A DNA stretch of 20,285 nucleotides from JACQFZ01 sp036381895 (lineage in GTDB: Bacteria > Pseudomonadota > Gammaproteobacteria > Acidiferrobacterales > Sulfurifustaceae). The notes under the pieces are model-generated. The model was not told the DNA's origin and ran no database searches. It saw only the letters and a program-made list of their open reading frames with translations. The position numbers and the translations under genes are program-made. This document shows, one piece after another, positions 8,570-16,000 of this stretch (the stretch's first letter is position 1; each line of letters opens with the position of its first letter). The stretch covers positions 1 to 20,285 of the forward strand of contig DASVBY010000035.1 in NCBI GenBank assembly GCA_036381895.1. The letters run 5' to 3'.

Positions 8570-9385
8570 ATGACCGGACCCCGCGACCGGCTGGCGCCCG
8601 CCTTCATCGAGGAGCTTCACGGGCGCGCACTCGAGTTCGCCGACACGGCGCGCGCGCTCGTGACCGATGCCTGGGCGGGCGGCTTCACGGCCGAGCGCAA
8701 GGCCGACGGCAGCTTCGTGACGAACGTCGACCTCGAGGTCGAGGACCGGCTGCGGCAGCTGATCCGGCGCCACTACCCGAACCACGGCGTGCTCGGGGAA
8801 GAGTTCCCGCCGGCGCGCCCGGGCGCCGAGTTCCAGTGGATCATCGATCCGATCGACGGCACCGAGGACTTCGTCCACCGCGTACCGACGTTCGGGAGCA
8901 TCCTCGCGCTGTACTACCAGGGCGAGCCCGTCGTCGGGATCCTCGACCATCCGGCGCTCGCCGTACGCTGCCACGCGGCATATGGCCGCGGCACGTGGAA
9001 GAACGCCGAGCGCGTCGTGATCGAGGATCTGCCGGCCGATCATCCGGCGGAGCAGGTGCGCCTCGTGACCAGCGCCCGCGCCAACTACGTCCGCTACCGC
9101 GACGAGGGCACCGCCTTCGATGCCGTGACGCGCGCCTTTCCGAACCACCGCATCTACCGCTCGTGCTATGGACACACGCTCGTCGCCACGGGCGCCGTGG
9201 ACGTGATGGTCGACTACCACGACACGCCCTGGGACATCGCCGCCTGCCGCCTCACCACGGAGGAAGCCGGCGGCGTCTTCCGGGTGGTGCGCCAGTTCAT
9301 GATCGAAGGCACACCGATCTACAGTACCGTGTTCGGCAGGCGCACGGCCGTCGAGCGGCTGTGCGCGCTCCTGGGCACGGCGTAG
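8570..9385 (+). CDS. Inositol-monophosphatase-family phosphatase (HisN-like)
   Basis: A Mg-dependent phosphatase of the IMPase/FBPase fold, 271 residues. The metal-site motifs are all visible: E in GEE (76-78), DPIDGTEDF (93-101) with D93, D96 and T98, and the second acidic site in DTPWDIAACRLTTEEAGG at about 217-234. A Lys and Asp in RKADGSFVTNVD (43-54) fit the substrate-entry segment. Candidates for the reaction are histidinol-phosphate or inositol-phosphate hydrolysis. The DPIDGTEDFVHRVPTFG form is often seen in HisN-like enzymes, but the family cannot be split by eye. No his gene lies nearby. The ATG at 8570 follows a -10-like TACAAT by six bases and lacks a Shine-Dalgarno, suggesting leaderless translation. 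Confidence 0.9.
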   Translation: MTGPRDRLAPAFIEELHGRALEFADTARALVTDAWAGGFTAERKADGSFVTNVDLEVEDRLRQLIRRHYPNHGVLGEEFPPARPGAEFQWIIDPIDGTEDFVHRVPTFGSILALYYQGEPVVGILDHPALAVRCHAAYGRGTWKNAERVVIEDLPADHPAEQVRLVTSARANYVRYRDEGTAFDAVTRAFPNHRIYRSCYGHTLVATGAVDVMVDYHDTPWDIAACRLTTEEAGGVFRVVRQFMIEGTPIYSTVFGRRTAVERLCALLGTA

Positions 9386-9405
9386 CCGGCCGCGTCGCAC
9401 GCACC

Positions 9406-9411
9406 TATAAT
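9406..9411 (+). promoter_or_regulatory. Candidate -10 box of the lemA operon
   Basis: A perfect TATAAT lies 40 bases before the lemA ATG. The -35 region is poor (TAGCCG at 17-base spacing), so the match rests on the -10 alone. A GGGAGG ribosome site follows at 9439-9444. Confidence 0.5.
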
Positions 9412-9451
9412 GCGCGCGCCTTCGCCAGGTTTTCGTTCGGGAGGTCGCGGA

Positions 9452-10069
9452 ATGCACGCTTTGCGGTGGATCGGTCTGCTGGTCGCGGCGCTCGCGCTGA
9501 GCGGCTGCGGTTACAACACGCTGCAGCGCCAGGACGAGCAGATCAATGCGGCATGGTCCGAAGTGCTCAATCAGTACCAGCGGCGCGCGGATCTCATTCC
9601 GAACCTGGTGAACACCGTCAAGGGCTTCGCCGCGCAGGAGCAGCAGGTGCTGCAGGGCGTGACCGATGCGCGCGCCCGGGTCGGCTCGATCCAGGCCACG
9701 CCCGAGCTGCTCGAGGATCCGGAAGCCTTCCAGCGCTTCATCGAGGCGCAGGGCCAGCTCACCTCGGCGCTGTCGCGGCTCCTCGTCGTCGCGGAGAACT
9801 ATCCGCAGCTCAAGTCCGACGCCAACTTCCGCGACCTGCAGGCGCAGCTCGAAGGCACGGAGAACCGCATCGCGGTCGCGCGCAACCGCTACATCAAGGC
9901 CGTGCAGGAATACAACGTGACGGTGCGCTCGTTTCCGAGCAATCTTACCGCCATGCTCTTCGGCTTCGAGGTGAAGCCGAACTTCACGGTCGAGAACGAG
10001 CGTGAGATCGCCCGCCCACCCACGGTCGACTTCTCTCCCACGCCGGCACCGCAGCAGCCCGCCCGCTAG
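9452..10069 (+). CDS. lemA: LemA-family lipoprotein
   Basis: A 205-residue envelope protein of the LemA family, whose molecular role is not settled. The lipobox LALSGC ends at C19, so it is probably a lipoprotein. The family core starts with NTLQRQDEQINAAWSEVLNQYQRRADLIPNLVNTVKG and continues through long helices (ENYPQLKSDANFRDLQAQLEGTENRIAVARNRY, then VQEYN and FPSNLTAMLFGF). The C-terminus is a Pro-rich tail (FSPTPAPQQPAR). The ATG at 9452 has GGGAGG seven bases upstream. Two TPM-domain genes follow, the common lemA-ygcG arrangement, and the first one starts inside the end of lemA. Confidence 0.95.
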   Translation: MHALRWIGLLVAALALSGCGYNTLQRQDEQINAAWSEVLNQYQRRADLIPNLVNTVKGFAAQEQQVLQGVTDARARVGSIQATPELLEDPEAFQRFIEAQGQLTSALSRLLVVAENYPQLKSDANFRDLQAQLEGTENRIAVARNRYIKAVQEYNVTVRSFPSNLTAMLFGFEVKPNFTVENEREIARPPTVDFSPTPAPQQPAR

Positions 10070-10949
10070 CCTCGCGCGCGTCGCGGCGGCGCGGTTCGGC
10101 CGGCTCGCGTTCGCGCTGTTTCTCGCCTTCGGCGCCGTCGCGCTGCGCGCCGAGGTCGCGGTGCCGGAGCTGCGCGCGCGCGTCACGGATCTCACCCGGA
10201 CGCTCTCGGCCGAACAGCAGGCGGCGCTCGAGCAGAAGCTCGCGGCGTTCGAAGCGCGCAAAGGCGCCCAGATCGCGGTGCTGCTGGTGCCGACGACCCG
10301 GCCCGAGAGCATCGAGCAGTACGGCATTCGCGTCGCCGAGGCATGGAAGCTCGGCCGCGAAGGCGTCGACGACGGCGCGATCCTCCTCGTCGCGCTCGAG
10401 GACCGGGCGCTGCGCATCGAGGTGGGCTACGGGCTCGAGGGCGTGATCCCGGATGCGGTCGCGAACCGCGTGATCGACGAGGTGATCGTGCCGTTCTTCC
10501 GGCAGGGCGACTACTACGGCGGAATCGATGCGGGCGTCACGCGGCTCATGCGCCTCATCGACGGCGAGCCGCTGCCGCCTCCGGCGGCGCGTGCGCCCGG
10601 CTGGGGCGGCATCGAGCGCGCGTTCTCGTTTGCGTTCGTGATGGTTTTCGTCCTCGGCGCCGTCCTGCGCGCCCTGCTCGGCCGGCTGCTCGGCGCCCTC
10701 GCGAGCGGCGCCATCACGACCTTCGTCATCTGGTTCCTCGCCGGATCGCTCGCGCTCGGCGTGGTGCTCGGGCTCATCGTGCTGTTCCTGGTGCTCGCCA
10801 CGGGCTTCGGCGCGGGCGGCTACGGCGGCTGGGCCAGCCGGCACGGCGGCTTCGGCGGCTACGGTGGGGGATTCGGCGGCCTCGGCGGCGGCGGGTTCCG
10901 CGGCGGCGGGGGCGGATTCGGCGGCGGGGGCGCCTCCGGGCGATGGTGA
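10002..10949 (+). CDS. TPM-domain membrane protein, YgcG-like
   Basis: A 315-residue protein with an exported TPM domain, a membrane region and a Gly-rich tail. The signal-like helix FGRLAFALFLAFGAVALRA ends near residue 49. The TPM domain (about 50-190) shows VTDLTRTLSAEQQAALEQKL, GAQIAVLLVPTT, DDGAILLVALEDRALRIEVGYGLEG and IDAGVTRL. Two hydrophobic helices cover about 208-265, and the tail is rich in GGxGG with Phe and Tyr. The start is unsure: the nearest in-frame start codon is a GTG at 10002, 68 bases inside lemA, giving an unusually long Arg/Ser-rich n-region. There is no ATG, GTG or TTG between the lemA stop and the hydrophobic helix. It works with LemA in the envelope, by gene order; the biochemical role is unknown. 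Confidence 0.88.
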   Translation: MRSPAHPRSTSLPRRHRSSPPASLARVAAARFGRLAFALFLAFGAVALRAEVAVPELRARVTDLTRTLSAEQQAALEQKLAAFEARKGAQIAVLLVPTTRPESIEQYGIRVAEAWKLGREGVDDGAILLVALEDRALRIEVGYGLEGVIPDAVANRVIDEVIVPFFRQGDYYGGIDAGVTRLMRLIDGEPLPPPAARAPGWGGIERAFSFAFVMVFVLGAVLRALLGRLLGALASGAITTFVIWFLAGSLALGVVLGLIVLFLVLATGFGAGGYGGWASRHGGFGGYGGGFGGLGGGGFRGGGGGFGGGGASGRW

Positions 10950-11446
10950 GACGCCTCGCACGCCTGCTGCGCCATCTCGCGCTGCCGCGCTGGCAGGTGC
11001 GGCGCGTGTTTCCGGCCGCGGCGCTCGAGCGCATCGCCGCCGCGATCGCCGCGGCGGAGGCGACGCACGCCGGGCAGATCTGCTTCGCGGTCGAGGGCGC
11101 GCTCGGCATCGGTCCGCTGCTCGCCGGCATCTCGGCGCGCGAGCGCGCGCTCGAAGCGTTCGCGCAGCTGCGCGTGTGGGACACCGAACAGAACAACGGC
11201 GTGCTCGTGTACGTGCTGCTCGCCGACCATGACGTCGAGATCGTCGCCGACCGCGGCATCGACCGGCACGTCGGCGCGGCCGAATGGGAGCGCATCTGCC
11301 ACGCGATGGAACAGGATTTCCGCGCCGGCCGCTTCGAAGCGGGCGTGATCACCGGCATCCGCGAGATCAGCGCGCACCTCGCGCACCACTTTCCGCGCAC
11401 CGCCGCGGACAGCAACGAGCTGCCCGATCGCCCGTTCGTGATCTAG
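10943..11446 (+). CDS. Second TPM-domain protein, soluble
   Basis: A 167-residue protein with a single TPM domain and no convincing signal peptide or membrane helix. Recognisable family pieces are ERIAAAIAAAEATHAGQICFAVEG, FAQLRVWDTEQNNGVLVYVLLADHDVEIVADRGID and CHAMEQDFRAGRFEAGVITGI. A basic N-terminal arm (MVRRLARLLRHLALPRWQVRR) precedes the domain and may touch the membrane. The ATG at 10943 overlaps the stop of the YgcG-like gene by seven bases, so the pair is coupled. It is the last gene of the lemA operon. A lemA-ygcG-TPM trio is known from other proteobacteria, but its function is not established. Confidence 0.88.
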   Translation: MVRRLARLLRHLALPRWQVRRVFPAAALERIAAAIAAAEATHAGQICFAVEGALGIGPLLAGISARERALEAFAQLRVWDTEQNNGVLVYVLLADHDVEIVADRGIDRHVGAAEWERICHAMEQDFRAGRFEAGVITGIREISAHLAHHFPRTAADSNELPDRPFVI

Positions 11447-11460
11447 CGTCGTCCGCGCGT

Positions 11461-11516
11461 ATTGTGCTTTCAGGCAGCCGCCGGTACATTTGGTGCATCC
11501 TGCCGCAGCGCACAAT
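11461..11516. repeat. Nested inverted repeat upstream of the GGDEF-like gene
   Basis: Outer arms ATTGTGC (11461-11467) and GCACAAT (11510-11516) enclose inner arms GGCAG (11473-11477) and CTGCC (11500-11504). Five unpaired bases lie on each side between the outer and inner arms. The 22-base centre holds two near-repeats, GGTACATTT and GGTGCATCC. There is no T-tract after it, so it is not a typical terminator. It may be an operator or a leader hairpin. Confidence 0.55.
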
Positions 11517-11574
11517 AATCGGGGGACGGCGGAGTTTGACAGGCAGCCAGCCACTGTCCGGCGACTCGCGCGTG

Positions 11575-12708
11575 ATGCAGACCATCTCGCGCTACCTCGA
11601 AACTCTCCGCGGCACGGTGGACGGCGACGAACTTCACGGCATCATCGCGCGCACGCTGCGCCGACACAGCCGCAACGGACCGCCGGGCCCCGACTGCCTC
11701 CTCGATCTCTACGAGCAGCTCGACGCCTACGCCCGCGACGCCGTGGCGCTGCCGCGCATGCGCATCCGTGCGCGGCTGCTGCAGCAGCACATCACCCCAT
11801 ACCTCACCGACCTGAAGCGCGCCAGGCTTGCGGAAGGGCGCCGGCACGACGCGACCGCGGCCGCGCCGCCGGCGGCGACGCAAGCGGCGCAAGCCGGTAC
11901 GGCCGACGCCGAATCCGAAGCCGCGCGTGTGCTCGAGGGCGTGGTCGAGCGCCCGCGCGAGCAGCAGGCGCAGGCGGCGGCGGAACGGGCCGCCCGGTAC
12001 AACGAGCTGCTGCGTTCGGAAAAGGACGCGTGGCAGGCGATCTACGGCACCGTCAAGGACTACCAGCGGCTCAAGCAAGCGTGGATGAAGAGCCTCGACG
12101 AGCTCGCGCAGCAGCGCGATGCGCTCGAGCAGAAGCTCCGCAGGACCACCGAGAAGCTGAGCCGACTCGAAGTCGAGCACGAGCGGCTGCGTACCGCGCT
12201 GGCGCAGGCGCGCACGGACGCGAAGCGCGCACGCCCGTCCGCGCTGCCCCGGCGCGACGCGTTCGCGCGCCAGCTGCAGGCCGAGATCCGCCGCACCCGG
12301 CGCTCCGGCGCGCCGCTCGCGCTCGGGCTGATCCGCATCGAGGGTCTCGACGGCATCACCGAGCGCTACGGCGCGGAAGCGGCGGACGCGGCGCTGCGCT
12401 GCTATGCGCAGGAGATCCTGTCGAACTTCCGCGCGTACGACATCGTCGCGCACTACGACAGCGACCAGTTCGCCGTGATGTTTCCCGACACCGCGAAGGA
12501 AGGGGCGCGGCGCGCGCTGGAGAAAGCGTACAAGCGCGCCGCCGAAACCCACATCAACCACGCCGGCGCGAGCATCCCGCTGCCCCCCTTCGTCGGCGCA
12601 CTCGTCACCTACTCGCCCGGCGAAGATCCGGCCGTACTCCTCAAGCGCGCCGAGCGGGCGCTCGCGGACGCCCGCGCCCGCGGCGAGCGCGGCGTGATCC
12701 AGTCGTAA
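11575..12708 (+). CDS. Coiled-coil protein with degenerate GGDEF domain
   Basis: A cytosolic protein of 377 residues with no membrane helices. Residues 1-85 form a helical N-terminal region of unknown type, 92-118 an Ala-rich linker, and about 135-218 a coiled coil. The GGDEF domain covers about 224-377. The signature motif is DSDQF (295-299) in place of GGDEF. The metal-binding DxD of diguanylate cyclases reads R254-I-E256, and the ND pair reads T262-E263, so synthesis of c-di-GMP is unlikely. The inhibitory c-di-GMP site is intact: R286-A-Y-D289 lies exactly five residues before the signature. This suggests a c-di-GMP receptor, as inference. The ATG at 11575 is preceded by an in-frame GTG. 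The ribosome site is weak. Confidence 0.9.
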   Translation: MQTISRYLETLRGTVDGDELHGIIARTLRRHSRNGPPGPDCLLDLYEQLDAYARDAVALPRMRIRARLLQQHITPYLTDLKRARLAEGRRHDATAAAPPAATQAAQAGTADAESEAARVLEGVVERPREQQAQAAAERAARYNELLRSEKDAWQAIYGTVKDYQRLKQAWMKSLDELAQQRDALEQKLRRTTEKLSRLEVEHERLRTALAQARTDAKRARPSALPRRDAFARQLQAEIRRTRRSGAPLALGLIRIEGLDGITERYGAEAADAALRCYAQEILSNFRAYDIVAHYDSDQFAVMFPDTAKEGARRALEKAYKRAAETHINHAGASIPLPPFVGALVTYSPGEDPAVLLKRAERALADARARGERGVIQS

Positions 12709-12774
12709 ACGATTCGCGCCGGCCTCTCCGGTGCCGCCCGGCGCTTGCCGGCGCCGTTCCCGCCGACTGTGCGG

Positions 12775-13302
12775 TCAGCGGCGCGCCGGCTCGAGCGTCG
12801 CGTCGAGGTTCAGGCTGTCGCAGAAATCGGTGAATTCGTCGCGCAGCCTTCCGATGTGCAGATCCGCTGGAATGCTGATGTTGATGCTCATCGACACCAT
12901 CTCGGCACCGGTGCTCGCCGCGGCGTACGACCAGCAGCTCAGCTCGTCGATCGTGATGTCGCGGCGCAGGAAGAAATCGGCCACTTCGCTCAGGATGCCC
13001 GGACGATCGAGCGCCGCGACGTCGACCACGTAGGGAATCATGTCGCGCGGCGAACGCTCCTCGGTGCGGCGCACGAGCAGCGTGATGTCGAGCCGCTTCG
13101 CGAGCGACGGCGCCTGGCTCTCGAGCTTCGCGACCGCGTTCCAGGTACCCGCGCAAAGCGCGAGCAGCGCGAATTCGCCGCCGAGCACGGTCATCCGGCA
13201 GTCGGCGATGTTGCAGCCCGTGTCGGCAATGGCCTTGGCCAGGTCGCGAACGAGCTCGGGCCGGTCGGCGCCGAGCGCGGACAGAACGATGTACTTTTTC
13301 AC
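12775..13302 (-). CDS. gcvR: Double-ACT-domain regulator, GcvR-like
   Basis: A 175-residue cytosolic protein made of two ACT domains. The first (1-85) begins VKKYIVLSALGADRPELVRDLAKAIADTGCNI. The second (about 90-170) holds VVDVAALDRPGILSEVADFFLRRDITID. This is the layout of GcvR, which represses the glycine cleavage operon by binding GcvA when glycine is scarce. No gcv gene or GcvA is in the window, so the name is by resemblance. The GTG start at 13302 overlaps the TGA of the upstream HNH nuclease gene as GTGA, and no strong ribosome site precedes it, which suggests translational coupling. It converges on the GGDEF-like gene, with 66 bases between stops. Confidence 0.85.
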   Translation of the reverse strand: MKKYIVLSALGADRPELVRDLAKAIADTGCNIADCRMTVLGGEFALLALCAGTWNAVAKLESQAPSLAKRLDITLLVRRTEERSPRDMIPYVVDVAALDRPGILSEVADFFLRRDITIDELSCWSYAAASTGAEMVSMSINISIPADLHIGRLRDEFTDFCDSLNLDATLEPARR

Positions 13303-13712
13303 TTCTTGTCGAGCAGATCTTTCAGGTTGGCGAACGGGTTGTGGGTCGCAGCGGGGGCCGCGGTCGCCGTGGTCAGGCCGAAGCCCGCGCCCTCTCCGCG
13401 AACCAGGTGGGAGTATTTCTGGTGCTCCCAGTCATGGCAATAGAGGCACAGATTCTCCCAGTTGCTGCCGTCGGGCGGGTTGTTGTCGTGGTTGTGGTCC
13501 TTGTGGTGCACCGTGAGCTCGTGCAGGTTCTCGCGCGTGAACTCGCGCCCGCAGCGCGCACAGACGTGCGGATGCAGCCGCAGGGATTGCGCGCGGTAGC
13601 CGCGCATGCGTCGCTCCGCCTCCTTGCGGGCGCGCGCCACGATCTCATCGAGCCTGGCGGTGTTGATGGTGCCGCCCGCGGGCCGGCGCGGGCCGTATCC
13701 CTTGGCTGCCAT
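13299..13712 (-). CDS. yajD: YajD-family HNH nuclease
   Basis: A 137-residue protein with an HNH domain. The pair CARCGREF and CLYCHDWEH gives two CxxC knuckles that bind a structural zinc. Between them lie VHHKDHNHDNNPPDGSNWENL, with the HH and N of the HNH active site, and a final H. The N-terminal arm (KGYGPRRPAGGTINTARLDEIVARARKEAERRMRGYRAQSLRLHPHVC) matches YajD family proteins. The physiological DNA substrate is not known. The ATG at 13712 has GGAG seven bases upstream. A TTGTGA / TAGGAT promoter candidate lies just ahead. It overlaps the GcvR-like gene by four bases. A C-terminal tail (NPFANLKDLLDKK) follows an Ala/Thr-rich linker. Confidence 0.92.
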   Translation of the reverse strand: MAAKGYGPRRPAGGTINTARLDEIVARARKEAERRMRGYRAQSLRLHPHVCARCGREFTRENLHELTVHHKDHNHDNNPPDGSNWENLCLYCHDWEHQKYSHLVRGEGAGFGLTTATAAPAATHNPFANLKDLLDKK

Positions 13713-13950
13713 GGGGAGTCTCCGGGCATCATCCTACCTACGCGCGCGCCGGCCTCACAAGGCCGCGGTCGCGGGCGCAGCGCGACCCGCCGCCGGCACG
13801 ATCGGGCGAACGCGGCGGACAGCCTGCCGCGGCCGTTGTCCCGTTTCTCGCCGCCCGTGCAACCGGCGCCGGCGACGCGGCGCTGCACCACGGCCGGCAC
13901 TTTCGGGGCGCCGAACGCGTCGCCGCAATCCCCGGGGCACGGCCGCGTCC
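13713..13950. other. Non-coding stretch between yajD and the livK terminator
   Basis: No convincing gene is seen in this part of the 328-base interval 13713-14040. Two adjacent hairpins can be drawn: GGCCT/AGGCC (13751-13755 and 13760-13764) and a perfect seven-base stem GGTCGCG/CGCGACC (13767-13773 and 13781-13787). Open frames through the region are GC-rich shadows. The rest shows nothing recognisable. The remainder of the interval (13951-14040) holds the livK terminator. Confidence 0.5.
13731..13760 (-). promoter_or_regulatory. Candidate promoter of yajD-gcvR
   Basis: On the minus strand TTGTGA (13755-13760) is 18 bases from TAGGAT (13731-13736), each with four of six consensus bases. The leader to the ATG would be about 13 bases and would include the GGAG ribosome site. 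A short hairpin overlaps the -35. Confidence 0.35.
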
Positions 13951-13986
13951 GAAAGAAAACCCGGATGCCGCTGCGCGACATCCGGG
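13951..13986 (-). terminator. Rho-independent terminator of livK / liv operon
   Basis: On the minus strand the perfect eight-base stem CCCGGATG / CATCCGGG (13979-13986 and 13960-13967) encloses an 11-base loop and is followed by TTTTCTTTC. It lies about 55 bases past the livK stop codon. Confidence 0.88.
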
Positions 13987-14040
13987 CTTCGCTACCCGCG
14001 GCACCCGGGCGAACCGCCGCACGGCTCGCCCGCGGCCGGA

Positions 14041-15138
14041 TCAGTTCTCCGCGTAGTCGTACTTGCCGTTCTTCCACACGTACACGACGTAGCCGGGCGC
14101 GCTGACATCGCCCTTCGCGTCGAAGCTGATGTCGCCGAGTATCGTATTGAACTTCTGTCCGCTCTTCAGCACCTTGGCGACCGCAGCGGCCTTGGTCGTC
14201 TTCGCCGCCTCGGCTGCCTGGGCCCACGCCTGGATCGCCCCGTACGTGTAGAGGGTGTAGCCCTCGGGCTTGTAGCCCTGCTGCAGGAACCGGTCGACGA
14301 CCGGCTTCGCGATCGGGTTGCGCGACGGGTCGGGGCTGAAGGTCATGAGCGTGCCTTCGCCCGCGGCGCCGGTGATCGCCCAGTACTCTTCCGTCATGAG
14401 CGCGTCGCCGCCCATGAGCGTGGCGTTGAGCCCCTGCTGCCGCGCCTGCCGCACGATCAGGCCGCCTTCGGGGTGGTAACCGCCGAGATAGATCAGGCCG
14501 ATGTTCGCCGACTTGAGCTTGCTCACGAGCGCCGAGTAATCCTTCTCGCCCGCGGTGATCGCCTCGTAGATCGTTTCCTTCTTGCCGAGCGCATTGAGCG
14601 TGCGCTTGGTCTCGTCCGCGAGGCCTTTGCCGTAGGCCGTCTTGTCGTGCAGGATCGCGACGTTCACGTTCTTGAAGTGTCTGGCGATGTATTCGCCTGC
14701 GATCTTCCCCTGCTGATCGTCGCGCCCGCAGGTACGAAAAACGGTCGGCAGTTTGCGCTCGGTGAACGTCGGATTGGTCGAGGCCGGCGAGATCTGCAGC
14801 AGCCCTTCTTCGGCGTACACATCGGAGGCAGGGATCGAGGCGCTCGAGCAGAAGTGCCCGGCGACGAACACCACGCCGCGGTTCACCATCTGATTCGCCA
14901 CCGCGACCGCCTGCTTGGGATCGCAGGCGTCGTCGCCCACTTCGAGCACCACTTTCTGGCCGAGCACGCCGCCCCTGGCGTTCAGATCGGCTACCGCCAT
15001 CTCGCCGCCTCGGCGCATCTGCTCGCCGAACGCCGCGAGCGATCCGGTCAGCGGGCCGACGACGCCGATGCGAATCTCAGCGGCCGCGGCAGTGGTGAGC
15101 AGCAGACCGCCCAACAATGCAAGAAAGCGCGATTTCAT
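14041..15138 (-). CDS. livK: Periplasmic branched-chain amino-acid-type binding protein
   Basis: The substrate-binding component of the adjacent ABC importer, 365 residues from the ATG at 15138. The signal peptide MKSRFLALLGGLLLTTAAAA is cut before EIRIGVVGPLTGSLAAFG, the usual opening of mature LivJ/LivK-type proteins. Other family pieces are GVLGQKVVLEVGDDACDPKQAV, ISPASTNPTFTERK, VFRTCGRDDQQG and LIYLGGYHPEGGLIVRQARQQG. The cysteine pair in DDACDP and HFCSS may form the conserved disulfide. The ligand is probably a branched-chain amino acid, but related proteins bind amides, aromatic acids and other amino acids. GGAG lies about eight bases before the ATG. The gene is last in the liv cluster, separated from livF by 109 bases with its own promoter candidate, which allows higher expression of the binding protein. 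Confidence 0.95.
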   Translation of the reverse strand: MKSRFLALLGGLLLTTAAAAEIRIGVVGPLTGSLAAFGEQMRRGGEMAVADLNARGGVLGQKVVLEVGDDACDPKQAVAVANQMVNRGVVFVAGHFCSSASIPASDVYAEEGLLQISPASTNPTFTERKLPTVFRTCGRDDQQGKIAGEYIARHFKNVNVAILHDKTAYGKGLADETKRTLNALGKKETIYEAITAGEKDYSALVSKLKSANIGLIYLGGYHPEGGLIVRQARQQGLNATLMGGDALMTEEYWAITGAAGEGTLMTFSPDPSRNPIAKPVVDRFLQQGYKPEGYTLYTYGAIQAWAQAAEAAKTTKAAAVAKVLKSGQKFNTILGDISFDAKGDVSAPGYVVYVWKNGKYDYAEN

Positions 15139-15157
15139 CTCATGGCTCCGTAAGGTT

Positions 15158-15173
15158 GCGGATTCGAATCCGC
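15158..15173. repeat. Perfect 16-bp palindrome in the livK leader
   Basis: GCGGATTCGAATCCGC reads the same on both strands. It lies about 17-32 bases downstream of the predicted livK transcription start and 19 bases before the ATG. It could be an operator or a leader hairpin near the ribosome site. Confidence 0.8.
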
Positions 15174-15196
15174 GGTCATGTCCAAGAACCAGCGGT

Positions 15197-15225
15197 ATAT
15201 TAGGTAACGCCGGGATGGCCGCCAA
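15197..15225 (-). promoter_or_regulatory. Candidate sigma-70 promoter of livK
   Basis: On the minus strand TTGGCG (15220-15225) is exactly 17 bases from TAATAT (15197-15202), each with four of six consensus bases. It falls in the 109-base gap between livF and livK, the only sizeable gap in the cluster. Confidence 0.55.
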
Positions 15226-15247
15226 GCGGCCGCCGGCCGGCGTGTTC

Positions 15248-15992
<745 letters not shown>

Positions 15993-16000
<8 letters not shown>

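Noticed and set aside
8471..10417. Upstream extension of the DUF3617 frame to a 794-codon protein
   Set aside because: The extension is antisense to the IMPase-family and lemA genes. A signal peptide with a strong ribosome site begins at 8470.
10800..10945. Repetitive GGC-rich tract as a possible DNA repeat array
   Set aside because: It is the Gly/Phe/Tyr-rich tail of the TPM protein in frame. The repeats come from glycine codons and are not regular units.
13606..15153. 515-codon plus-strand frame opposite livK
   Set aside because: It is antisense to a clear binding-protein gene and has no recognisable domain.
15139..15180. tRNA 3' end or attachment-site remnant suggested by ATTCGAATCC
   Set aside because: The motif resembles a T-arm, but position 53 would be A rather than the near-invariant G. 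No matching acceptor, anticodon arm or CCA is present, and no mobile element lies nearby. It is better read as a palindrome.
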